Part shown: piece by piece, positions 54,893 to 64,000 of the stretch
Layout: each line of letters opens with the position of its first letter
Numbering within the stretch: the first letter of the stretch is position 1
Source of the DNA: Kappaphycus alvarezii
Lineage: Eukaryota > Rhodophyta > Florideophyceae > Gigartinales > Solieriaceae
DNA length: 64,000 nucleotides
Assembly: GCA_002205965.3 (NCBI GenBank)
Contig: NADL03000740.1
Location: 1,798,001-1,862,000, forward strand
Direction of reading: 5' to 3'
Position numbers and translations under genes: made by a program
Notes under the pieces: model-generated
Database searches by the model: none
Seen by the model: only the letters and a program-made list of their open reading frames with translations
What the model was told of the DNA's origin: nothing

Positions 54893-55171
54893 TTGTTAGG
54901 CCTTGCTGCTTTGGATCTAAACCTTTGCTTGCATGTACTGAAAAGAAATGATAATACTTTTATTGCCTACATCGTGGCGGGAGATGTCGCAATTCCAGTT
55001 GATGTGAGCGGAAATATTACTATCACCAACCTATTAATCTCGGTCACGCAAACAGATTGGAAAGTCTGTAAGGTTTTCAATTACCATCTGCAAAAGGTAA
55101 TTAAGATGGCATCGCTGCTTCAATATCAACTTTCCAAGATTTTGAGTGAATTCACTAACCGTACTAAGTGA
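54893..55171 (+). CDS. Unrecognised ORF of 92 codons
   Basis: The ATG-initiated frame (MLGLAALDLN...) contains DVAIPVDVSGNITITNLLISV and a Lys-rich helical end (VIKMASLLQYQLSKIL). The composition is protein-like and there is no competing frame. I recognise no family and see no promoter motif. It lies in the sequence that flanked the target of gypsy C and could be part of an older element. Confidence 0.3.
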   Translation: MLGLAALDLNLCLHVLKRNDNTFIAYIVAGDVAIPVDVSGNITITNLLISVTQTDWKVCKVFNYHLQKVIKMASLLQYQLSKILSEFTNRTK

Positions 55172-55758
55172 TGAAGAAAAACTGAGACCACGTTTCATCC
55201 CTATTTTCTGTTGTATGGATGCACGGGATAATGATTTGGAATTTTATTATTTTTCATTTCGGTATGGCTCAGCACAATAGCTGAGGTATTGCAAAAAAGT
55301 ATCTACATAAGGGGTAAGATAGGTCCCCTATCGACCTGAACCACAAGATGCAACCGATTCGAAATCATTCCCTCCAGTATAACTCGATACTGGTAATATG
55401 CCATACATATAAGAAGGAACGCATGGGGTTTAACCACTGAAACAGATAAGCTAGCAGGTATTCAGTCAACGTTTATGTTACTGTGCACCTAGATGAGATG
55501 TTATGGCGAGCTTTTGTCTAATTTAACTCTATCAGCAAGGAGTTTGGAGGCAAGCGAGCGAACAAAGCAGCATTAGAAGTTCTTGCGAATACATCTAAGA
55601 GATTGAAATATAGAAGTACTCCACCTTCCTTTAATATCTATCCAGGCAAAATATATTGCATACTTTATGTGTAATACATATCAAGTATCATGAAGCACAA
55701 ATGATCTGGGAAACTACGATGCAACGGTGAGGCAACCCTTTGCATCACGCCAGAAGAT

Positions 55759-55838
55759 ATACCCTTTTTGAGTTGATTGCGTTGTCTTGAAAACCATAGG
55801 ATAGACCGGATATATCTTCCAAGAGTAAAACACCCAAA
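55759..55838 (+). repeat. Direct repeat of 80 bp, left copy
   Basis: ATACCCTTTTTGAGTTGATTGC to AGAGTAAAACACCCAAA is repeated at 56984-57063 with only a few differences, 1.2 kb apart. Such a pair may be the ends of a small element or LTR remnants. Confidence 0.8.
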
Positions 55839-55880
55839 GCTTTTCCCCCGCTAGAAGATTCAATTCAACGATTTTCCCAC

Positions 55881-55942
55881 TATTCGGCCTCTACTTTACT
55901 ACAACTGCATGTATTCGGCCTCTACTTTACTACAACTGCATG
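55881..55942 (+). repeat. Perfect tandem duplication, 2 x 31 bp
   Basis: The 31-bp unit starting TATTCGGCCTCTACTTTACT occurs twice without a mismatch and is followed by the first four bases of a third unit. The perfect match suggests a recent duplication. Confidence 0.9.
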
Positions 55943-56983
55943 TATTGGCATTTATAGCTGCTGGTTTCAGATCAAAGCCTCCGAATACTGCGTATGTGGT
56001 TTCTGTGTTGAGATTTCTTCACCTAGTGTTTTACTGCTGAGATTTCAAAAAGAGAATCGAAATTCTGAACAAAAGCTGGGAGTCAACTTCGAACTAAAAC
56101 TTTTATGAGCTTTCCAGCCTCGAAGCGAGGCGGAAAGACTTTCCATTTTAGAATTGGTCACTAGTGCAGTGACTTTTCTTTCACTTCCACTCCTCAGCCT
56201 TGTCCAGTAAACTTCTACTGTATCACCTTGGTCGCTCCAGTAACTATCATCTCGGTCGTTGGCGGTTCCCTTCTCCGTTGACGCCAGGTTTACCCTACCA
56301 ATAGTATTATTGTACAAAATCTCTCCAGAAGGAACTGGCGTTACTTTCCATATGCCAGTCTTGTGAAAGCGCCCTCTCCTGGTAGTTTTGAAGGAGTAGA
56401 CACACCTCTGGGCACAGCAAACCAGTGGCGCTAAGCGAAATGCACCCTAACTATTCCCTATTTCAAAACAGTAAACTGCACTGTAAGACTTCAGTGTCCT
56501 GGATTAAAACACCAAGTCCTCCTGCTTGTTGCCGTCAGTGTGCCGAAATCTCTTCGCGCCCATATTCGTAGCTCTTTGGTAAATATAATTCTTGTGAAGT
56601 AATTTCAATGCTTAAGATGGGAATTGTACAGTTAAGTAAACACGTGTACAATTCATTCACAATGTACAGGGTGAAGGATAGGTCGTGTTTATACATCAGG
56701 ACTTCGCAGGGACTTCGCAGGTTTGAAAACCGGTGGAGTTCCAAGGTACACTAAAGCAAAGCAACTTCCCGCCAACCCTTTACATTGTAAGCCTTTACCA
56801 TCACGACATCCCTTAGGGAACAGCTGACCATATTTTTCATGCATTAAAAACACCCCAAATTCCCCTAAAGCATCGGGCGGGGGGGAATTTGGAGTCTCTT
56901 ATATTTGAAGAGTGTACTCGGCAGTTTCCCAATGTAAGGTATGTAGCATTTTAGCAGCGTAGTTCCTTCCCATTACTGTGTCG
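55943..56983. other. Unrecognised interior between direct repeats
   Basis: A minus frame at 56045-56317 (90 codons, Ser/Lys-rich) is the longest; it has no recognised domain. GGACTTCGCAGG is tandemly duplicated near 56700-56720. A run of 9 G's lies near 56876-56884. Confidence 0.35.
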
Positions 56984-57063
56984 ATACCCTTTTTGAGTTG
57001 ATTGCGGTTGTCCTGAAACCATGGGATAGACCGGATATATCTTCCAAGAGTAAAACACCCAAA
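56984..57063 (+). repeat. Direct repeat of 80 bp, right copy
   Basis: It matches 55759-55838 over its whole length, including GGATAGACCGGATATATC and TTCCAAGAGTAAAACACCC. Confidence 0.8.
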
Positions 57064-57489
57064 CCGTTCGCCTCGTTTCCCAATGTGTTTTAGTGTTGGC
57101 TATAAGAACTTAAATTTATAGCTCTCGATAGTCACCGAATTCTCTATCATACTAACTCGATGTCGGCCGTAAATTAAGCTGTTGGACAAGATTGCCGCTG
57201 CAATGTGCCTTTGGGTTAAGACGGCTCTCAGCCTCCCGAAGGTCTCCATCGCCCTGATGGGCACGTTGCAGGCGACCATAGATGCATTACCATCGTTACT
57301 AGGAATTCTAGGGGAAGTCACCTACCACGCAATGCATTACTCAGAACACTGCAGCACACTCTACTACGAGATTGTATGTGAGTGAAAATCAAAACCTGAC
57401 GTGAATTGGCTTGTCGTCCACAATATGATCAGCCCTGTTGTCTCATGATATCCCAAAGTCACAAAAATTGCATTATCCAATGCTTTCTT

Positions 57490-58100
57490 CACGTAACTCA
57501 CACTGGCTCACTAAAGCCTTTTGACCGTCCTTTGGTGAACCAGGGACTTCTCCTTTCCGGTACTTGGCGTCTTCTTCCTTTTCACCACCACTCTCTTTGC
57601 AACCCTGGTTTTCTTCTTGCTTGGTGTTCCTTCTAAGAGTGGTGTATCCTCCATCATTTCTTCCTTTTCGTTGACACGTATTCTTCCCGCTCATCCTCAC
57701 TTCCACTCGGTGTATCAACTCCAGCAGCTTCCTCAATAATATCAATAATTGCCTCTTCATCCAGCCACTCATCTGGGACCATACTTCCAGCAGTATTAAC
57801 TACATCAGCAATAATTTCCTTCAGTTTATGACGATAATTGTAGAGGAAAACCCCAATGATTCCAGTACCAATGATTTGAGATGTAATTTGAAACCATCAT
57901 CTGAGTCAAAACATTTACAGCTCCTTGCGAAAACGATTCGAGCAGGGCCAAAACAAGCGATGGAATGGAGTGGATGAAAGTCAGAATGCTATCAGGGATC
58001 TCGAGAACGAAGTTATGTGCGTTTCGATCAGGGCGTGGATCTTTGCTTGAGCGAGGAGACGATTGATTGGAACCAGGTCAGCATCGCTTCTGTCGCAGCG
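57490..58100 (-). pseudogene. Decayed relative of the 15.8-16.4 kb unknown gene
   Basis: On the minus strand this copy reads SIPSLVLALLESFSQGAVNVLTQMM, then in another frame FQITSQIIGTGIIGVFLYNYRHKLKEII, then DEWLDEEAIIDIIEEAAG, and after a +1 shift at about 57660 a basic tail KKKTRVAKRVVVKRKK. These align in order and spacing with the 15.8-16.4 kb gene (LPSLLLASLL, IFQVVSQTLSTGVIGAVMYQ, EDWIDEEAIIELVEEATG, TKTRIVRKRV). At least two frameshifts break it. A minus frame at 58078-58266 may be its N-terminal part. The function is unknown. Confidence 0.65.
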
Positions 58101-58356
58101 GTTCCAAAGGATCCATCTCCAGTCGTGTTATGAAGTAATTTATTGCGACTGGATCGTAGATGTCGTTAAGGAGGGCATCGAGTGGAGGAACATTTTTAAC
58201 CAGCTTCACGGGAGGACAGTCGACACTCACTTTGTAATGAAGGTAGGAATCGGTGAAATTACGCAAGTTGTTTTTTCAAGAGACGAATTTATTCACGCCA
58301 AGGTTGAAAGGCCTGCAAACATGGAGTCCACCCCTTTGGTTCACGAAATGAATTAA

Positions 58357-59690
58357 TCTATAGGACTAAGCTTTTCCACAGTAGCTTCTATCACAGATTA
58401 CCGAACTTCAGGAAACTAGTAGCAGAATAAAGTTTGGGGATACTGGTTGAGAAAAGGTTGACTATGCCTCACGGGTGGTGCCACTAGAGCATTAAGGGAT
58501 TGAGTCTGCCTTGCCGTACGTTGACCAAAATCAATGGCAACTGGGGACGGACAATGCAATCTGCGCATTGACACTGCGGGTGTTTCTTATGGGACCGCAT
58601 GTTCATTTTACTGTCGCAAACAGGAGGTTGTGAAAAGCAGATCGACCTTTTGGTCCGAAGCCAAATACGGCCAAGTGGCCTGTGTCAACATCAGTCATGC
58701 AAGGAAGGTGTCTGTGTAACGAGGAAACATGATAACAGTGCGACATGATGATTTTTGCGGTCAGTACTGGGCTTTTGCGGTCGCTTCAAAACACATATTC
58801 CTTTATTTACCATGTCGACATGCGATCTGGCGAAGTTTTCAGAGTTAATAACTTATCCTGCAGCTTGTCCTGCGGACATATGATCGAGGTCCACGTCATG
58901 CACAAAAATATGTTATTCACGACCTTTTCATTTAGGCGTTGGGAGACGGTTTCACAGGAATGGAATGGCTAAAAATCCTTGCTGCAACCTCATTCACCAT
59001 GGTCACAGGCAAGCTGCTGGGCCAAAAATATAGCGGGATATTCCGAGGCAAATGGAATGATATTACTAGAAAGATACCCCTTTAATCGGAGGCTTTCGTC
59101 GGGACTATCGCGCCGCACAGAACACAATAAGTGTGCAATAAGGCTTTGTAGTACTGCTGCACTGCAGTGCTTTTTCTTGTATGCGCAAATAGTAAAGGGC
59201 GTGGGCAAAGAGTTTATGGTAGTACTGCATATTGCGCCAGGGAAGGTACTGCATCATCCCACAATGTCACGATTAGAGGGAGAGGGGCCAAAATAATGCA
59301 GAGTGCGTGACTTGTTCAAGATTCCTGCTTTTTTGCAGCCCATAAATTCCACATATTCCTCACCTCGCTGTATAGCGCAGTTCTGTAAAGAACTGGGCAA
59401 TTGGTTACGAAATTGGTCATATGAAGGGCGAGGGAGACGTACGATAAGGTCTGAGCGGTGCTGACCCAAAGGCACACTACGGTGGCTGATGTCCACCGCT
59501 GGATGCCGCATTGCGGGATTCGAGCCGTCACCCTAGGGTAAATTACTGTTCAGTACAAGGTTCTCCTCGCTACGAGCTATCCTGTGGGGTAGCCCGCGCC
59601 ACATCAGAAATATTTTCAAAACGTTACTACCTCTCAGTGCGGTCATTTGGTCCTCGTCGGCCCTTTCACGTGCTCCACTGCATGCGGCTG
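58357..59690. other. No recognised gene
   Basis: Short frames at 58534-58719, 58745-58972 and 58979-59296 (plus) have ordinary composition without a domain. A stretch at about 59440-59490 (minus) resembles 57195-57260 (plus), sharing GTGCCTTTGGGT and the following 30 bases loosely. Confidence 0.35.
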
Positions 59691-59694
59691 ATAT

Positions 59695-60180
59695 GACTCA
59701 AACGATTAGCTCCTAGCCTCAAGCTCTGAACCGGCCTCCCGGACCGGCCCATCGCATGTTACATTCCCCGTGACGTACCATTTAAGCAGTCCTCACTCAC
59801 GAGAGCGAGGCAAGTCGCCGGTGGGCTGCCGCCTCACGCACCGCTGCAAGGTCCAAGACCTACAGCACAAGCTGTCAAGCGCCTGGTGCCCCCTCCCAGC
59901 CCTCCACGCACCGGGTTTCCGATTCCAGCCCTGGTTTCTGATTCCCTCGGTGCCCCTACTCCGGAGGCTGTGTTATTTGTGGAAGAGTTTGTACCCAGAG
60001 GTGCCAGGAAATGCCACATCTCGAACACTACTATTCGGACGCTCATCAACCAGCGTGTCAGTTGTGCCTTGTGGTCGTCGGTGGATGTGGCCATCATATC
60101 GCGAGCCCCACTGCATGTGACCGATTTGATCCATCCAGTTAGCTTAGCTGAAAACTCGGTCAGTCGGTGCACACTTTAGA
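59695..60180 (+). mobile_element. Non-LTR retrotransposon tail fragment (LINE copy 4)
   Basis: Bases 59770-59850 match the 3' part of copy 2 (10790-10870), sharing AAGCAGTCCTC, TCACGA and GGGCTGCCGCC. Downstream frames read GFRFQPW and SLGAPTPEAVLFVEEF, then QRVSCALWSSVDVAIISRAP, the terminal segment of this family. RT is absent: a 5'-truncated copy. It ends within about 130 bp of copy 5, which points the other way. Confidence 0.65.
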
Positions 60181-60299
60181 TAAGTATCGAATAAATATCT
60201 CTCTTGCCCTAGGTGCAGTCCCGTCAGTGGGGCAAATGTAGAGTTCAATGGGGTGGTTTACTTAAATGTTTGGGTAAATGGGTGGTACCCTGTACTAAA

Positions 60300-62450
60300 T
60301 GTTTCAGATCACGGCAATAGAGGCCTAATAAGAGTACCTACTGCCATACCCTGTGAACGGAGATTCTCTGGGATATTATTGTACTTTCGAGTTGTGGCCT
60401 TAGGTGTCGCTCTAGACCCTTTCCAACAAACAACTGGCTTAATTCTGGACGAGTCTCGCCGTGACGAGCGAACGATGTTTGCGCGCATCAGCAATCGGAA
60501 CGGCTGCAACGGCTGCCCGTTCGGCAATGCTAGTCGCAACCCGGTTGGCGAAGTCCCGGGCAGTCGGGTGCCAGCCCCCCCACCGTGCAAAGTGGAAGGG
60601 CAATGAAGCGATGCCCAGGACCCTTTGAACATCTCAAGTCGGCAAAAGGCAGTGTCCTTGCCAAGGCGAGCATGGTTAAGGGACTTGAGTGGGCATCCTG
60701 CCAGGGAGGGAGGCGGGTGGGGTCAAGAGATGATCACGGTTACGTCATAATAGTCTGTGCCCACGTTCTCTCCAAGGGCCTTGATGTCCGGGCGAACTGC
60801 ATGGCGCGTTGTGGGGCCTCGAGGACAGGTGTCGGGCGGCTTTGGAGAGGTCTGCGGCAAACAACCGTGTTTGCGAATCGTGCCGCCACCCGCGGGTGAT
60901 CCGTAGGCGCAGCACAGCGCGTGATCACCGTACTGATGAATGAGTGTTGCACATCCCCCGTGTGGCATTTTGAAGCGGGAGGAAAGAGTGGTACATGCAA
61001 TAGAACTGCAACCACGTCTTGTAATTGCGGTCCAAGATGTAGGTGCCCAAGCCTGGAGCCGGTTGGCGTGAAAGCCAGTCCTTGCAACCATCCACTGACA
61101 ACGACGCTCGGAATGCCACGGTCCTCGCATCACCCGTTAGCATGGCGTCAAAGGCCTTTTCCTCAACTGGCGAGCGATTGCCTTTGCCCAAACCGCGGAT
61201 TGAGTCGATAGCTGTGAACTGGAACAACCTTCTCGGGTGCCACTTGTGTCTTCCACTCATCGTGCGCCCGAACTGCGAAATTTGTAAGATTGGAGAGCAG
61301 TGCTCGTAGCACAGGGAGAAGGGTAGAGCACAGGGCACATTGAGGGATACGGAGGAAGGAAGGCAGCCGCCGCAGTGAGCTTAGCGGAGCGAGCCCGATG
61401 CCAATGTTGCTTGCGGGGCCCAAAGGGCTAAACAGGAAGATGTACTTCCTGAAAAGTGTCAGCGTCCGGAACCCGCCCATCAAGCCCCGCAGCGTGTTTT
61501 CAACAGCGGTGTCGAATTCCGTAGCTCCCTTAATAGTGGGACGTGGGGGAACTACACGTAAGAGGTAGTTGACCCGACATATACCAAAGCAGGTCCGCAG
61601 TAGGTAGAGAGCTTCATGAGTACCCTCCAGGGTTAACAGGGATTTGAGGAGAGGCTGTAATGAAGTAACGTGCTTTGAGAACTCGCGCTCCATGAATAGG
61701 TCGGCCCCGATGGGAACACGGAGCACAATTGTCCCATCGTCATAGTTCTGGCGAAGCTCACATGGGACTGCTGAACAGGTGAGAGGAGGACGGTTGGCCA
61801 CCAGACGGCACACTTATCCATGCGCAAGTGTAAACCCAAATTGCACATCTCCGGGGACAAGAGGAACTGCAGTGCCGCTCGAATGGCTTCATGGGTGTTA
61901 ACTATGCACCCATTGTCCAAATATCCCAGCTGAAGGAGTAGAGAAGGCCTGCCGGTGGTGTCGCCCACATTCTCCAGGTGGGTTTGGAGTTTCCGCGTCA
62001 CTTTAGCAGCACAAGGAAGAATAAAAGTGGAACCAGCAGATCCCCCCGCTGCACGCCTACCAGGCTCCGTAGCATATCATCCCACACCACAGATGACCCG
62101 GGTTTACAGCGTACGTGTAACGGATCCAAGGGAAGAGCTCCGGGAATCTCAGTTCGACTTCCTTCAGAAACGCACTGCGGCTGACCAAGTTGAAAGCGTT
62201 TTGAAGGTCAACGGTTAACAGTGCATATTCCGCCGATTCGCCATGCTCCTCGTAAAGTCGCCGTATAGCGTGGACAACTGCCTAAGATCCTCCTGACGTT
62301 GATACTCCCAACTGAAGTGGCTGAACAACTGGCCTTCGATTCCCTGGATGCTCCTCTCCCCACTACTATCTTCTTTATCGGAGATCTCCTTTCGCGCATC
62401 ACGGAGAAGTTAACCATATCGATGATCATTACTCATTGCGTATCTTGATT
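60300..62450 (-). mobile_element. Non-LTR retrotransposon (LINE copy 5), RT plus nuclease-like end
   Basis: On the minus strand: QRGDLL at 62034-62051, then the RT active site as YLDNG at 61909-61923 with the second catalytic Asp changed to Asn. LHLRMDKCAVWWP follows, and VLRVPIGADLFMEREF begins the open frame to 61163. A Cys/His segment (GGCATLIHQYGDHALCC) comes next, then RPDI at 60783-60794 and DVTV at 60735-60746, then the tail GGWHPTARDFANRVATSIAERAA near 60530. The RPDI...DVTV pair is like the catalytic core of restriction-like endonucleases in site-specific non-LTR elements. Frames change at least three times. Confidence 0.8.
61163..62001 (-). pseudogene. RT palm, thumb and connection of LINE copy 5
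   Basis: The frames 61633-62001 and 61163-61813 overlap and together carry the RT active site (Y-L-D-N, mutated), the WWP strand and a long thumb/connection region rich in Leu and Arg (LLKSLLTLEGTHEALYLLRTCFGI). The second, 216 codons long, is one of the longest open frames in the window, so this copy decayed recently, though the active-site change already disables it. Confidence 0.7.
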
Positions 62451-63300
62451 GGATTCATCCGCACGCGCATCTGTCGGCCATCGCTCGCACGATCGGGTTG
62501 TTTACTGTACCGCGCAATATAATTTTTGGCGCATGTTTCTACACGTGGCCCACGTGGAGCACCCGGTTAGCTCTTGGCCCTTGTGGACGGGCTATCTGTC
62601 TGAAGTGAGTAAACAAATGCAACAGTGCATTAAGTTAATATAGCACTGTAATGCAGGATACGTGCAAGGCAAGAATCATTGTAAAGCAGCATTGTACTGC
62701 ATTTTTCAAACAAAAAATAGATGTATTTTTGAAAAATGGTATACAATGGAAAAATTTCATGACTTGAGAATGCTCCGTGTTGTGATGAAGCCATAAATTG
62801 ATTAGACTCTCTTTTGCAGCTGTACCGTATAGTATGATTATGTTGATCAGCACTGTAGGAGGGTGTCGTAGTTACAGTTTAGATAATAGAAATAAATGAA
62901 GGTGGTTATTTGGGGAAAAAGGGTGGGAAATAGCTTGCTGGGATGAACGCCTGCATGCATGCACAGGGGAGAACGAAGACTGAAAATGTTGTTCCTGAAA
63001 ACAGCATAAAGGGGGATGATGGGTGGAGACCTTGGCCAATTGAGGTGGTAAGAGCCAACGGCATTGGTAGCCGTCATCAGGTATCTTCAGCAAAATTATT
63101 CCCTCGCGAGGGATTTGGTACCAGAAGCGTCACCCAGGTACGTGAGATCGCTGAGAGGTTAATTCGCTGGAACAATTTCAGGCTGGGTATTTTAGTGAAG
63201 TTCTCCTTTTTCCGGCGGTTGACGCTGGATTTCTGTTGAAAAATCTGATTGAAACATGTAGAACCCAGTTATTTGTTTTGAAGGGAAGGTAAAAACCGAA
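62451..63300. other. No recognised gene
   Basis: Short frames only. AT-rich from 62630. No repeat of the window-wide GTAC type. Confidence 0.4.
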
Positions 63301-63304
63301 AAAC

Positions 63305-63628
63305 ATGCGATGTCGTATCGGGTTGAGGGACAGGCTGACTGTGCTTAGGGAGGAAAAAACTGCAAAGGAGGTACTTCGACTTGTAGCAGTGCCCGGCATC
63401 TGCGTAGAAGAAGAAAAAAACGGAACTATATTTCAGGAGGATGTTATCTGGAACATCAAACGAGCAGTAGAGTTCCTTACGGTATTTTTGGTAATTCTAT
63501 TTACACAGAAATTAGCGTCGTCACGGGATAAGTCATTGGCCCTTGAATTTGTGGAGGCGTTGATGACTGGAGGGCCCCGCCCAAGGATTGACCTCGCTCA
63601 AGGATTCGAAGAGACGAGCAGAGCATAA
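63305..63628 (+). CDS. Unrecognised ORF of 107 codons with one hydrophobic segment
   Basis: The frame starts at ATG 63305 (MRCRIGLRDRLTVLREEKTAKEV) and ends at TAA 63626. Residues about 57-68 (FLTVFLVILF) form one membrane-like helix flanked by charged residues; the rest is charged and mixed. AGGAGG before 63370 is chance in a eukaryote. No family is recognised. The good codon-like composition and single clean frame make it the best host-gene candidate in the right-hand end, but it could be an exon or a remnant. Confidence 0.35.
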   Translation: MRCRIGLRDRLTVLREEKTAKEVLRLVAVPGICVEEEKNGTIFQEDVIWNIKRAVEFLTVFLVILFTQKLASSRDKSLALEFVEALMTGGPRPRIDLAQGFEETSRA

Positions 63629-64000
63629 CTGTTATTAATTACCTCATGAAAGTGCTTTGGCAAAAATTGTAGCGGAAATGGGCGAAAGAGTGAAGAGTGA
63701 CTTATTTGCAGTTTTTGGTGAGTCTTGGTCCTGTGTGAAGGAACTTGATGCGGAGATAATGTACGGCAACCAGAAAAGGAAATCGTAGGCCTCACCAAGA
63801 GGAGGGCGACGACAGGTGGCATATCCTTATTGACTGTCCTTGGTATTGTGTTGTATTTTTGTGAGTTAATGTTAATTGGAGACGTTAGATCGGTACAGGG
63901 AAAACATTGAACACAGAGGACCGGCTGTCCCAGAATTATGTATTTCAAAGTTTGTTCAAAAATCTATTCGAAGCTAAAAATCAGGGAAGTTAATTGCACC
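63629..64000. other. No recognised feature
   Basis: A minus frame at 63598-63948 overlaps the previous ORF's end and has no recognisable domain. Nothing else is seen. Confidence 0.35.

Noticed and set aside
59505..59535. GGGATTCGAGCC resembling a tRNA T-arm
   Set aside because: No matching acceptor stem or anticodon arm within 90 bp upstream.
1..64000. CRISPR array
   Set aside because: No series of identical repeats with regular unique spacers; the GTAC units overlap directly and the 31-bp pair has no spacer.

Overview
The window is eukaryotic nuclear DNA: no operons, no ribosome-binding-site-spaced gene runs, and almost every recognisable coding stretch belongs to a retroelement or DNA transposon in some state of decay. 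I see no intact, confidently identified host housekeeping gene. The mix of GalEa-like Ty1/copia elements, Ty3/gypsy elements with a chromodomain-like end, non-LTR elements ending in a restriction-endonuclease-like domain, and a mariner remnant would suit a TE-rich intergenic region of a red alga (for example a Chondrus-type genome). That assignment is inference; a fungus or other protist is not excluded from the sequence alone.

Layout. 1-6.98 kb: no recognisable gene; several blocks of overlapping palindromic GTAC/CAGT repeats and an abrupt strand-composition switch near 5.25 kb. 6.98-10.9 kb: two copies of one non-LTR retrotransposon family in opposite orientation. 10.9-15.4 kb: GC-rich, no recognisable gene. 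15.47-16.38 kb (minus): an unrecognised gene with hydrophobic stretches and a TATA box, whose decayed relative lies at 57.5-58.1 kb. 17.76-24.17 kb (minus): a decayed Ty1/copia element with both LTRs. 25.4-26.15 kb (plus): tail of another non-LTR element. 26.3-26.95 kb (minus): mariner-type transposase remnant.

29.02-34.62 kb (plus): a Ty3/gypsy element (called A here) with both LTRs and a perfect 5-bp target-site duplication, inserted into an older gag-like reading frame. 35.4-38.9 kb (minus): an older gypsy element (B). 40.67-44.05 kb (plus): a second GalEa-like copia element (copia B). 48.46-54.68 kb (minus): a gypsy element (C) with both LTRs, a perfect 5-bp target-site duplication and a chromodomain-like terminus. 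54.7-59.7 kb: unrecognised sequence with short direct and tandem repeats and the second copy of the unknown gene family. 59.7-62.45 kb: two non-LTR element copies lying tail to tail. 62.5-64 kb: one unrecognised small ORF.

The elements record layered insertion. Gypsy A is nested in an older gag fragment, and gypsy C has clean target-site duplications although its genes are frameshifted. The most unusual signals are (1) seven copies of a GGCCAGTCC-centred palindrome scattered through gypsy A, some read in frame inside its polyprotein; (2) the two-member unknown gene family; and (3) the GTAC-palindrome blocks in the non-TE part of the window.
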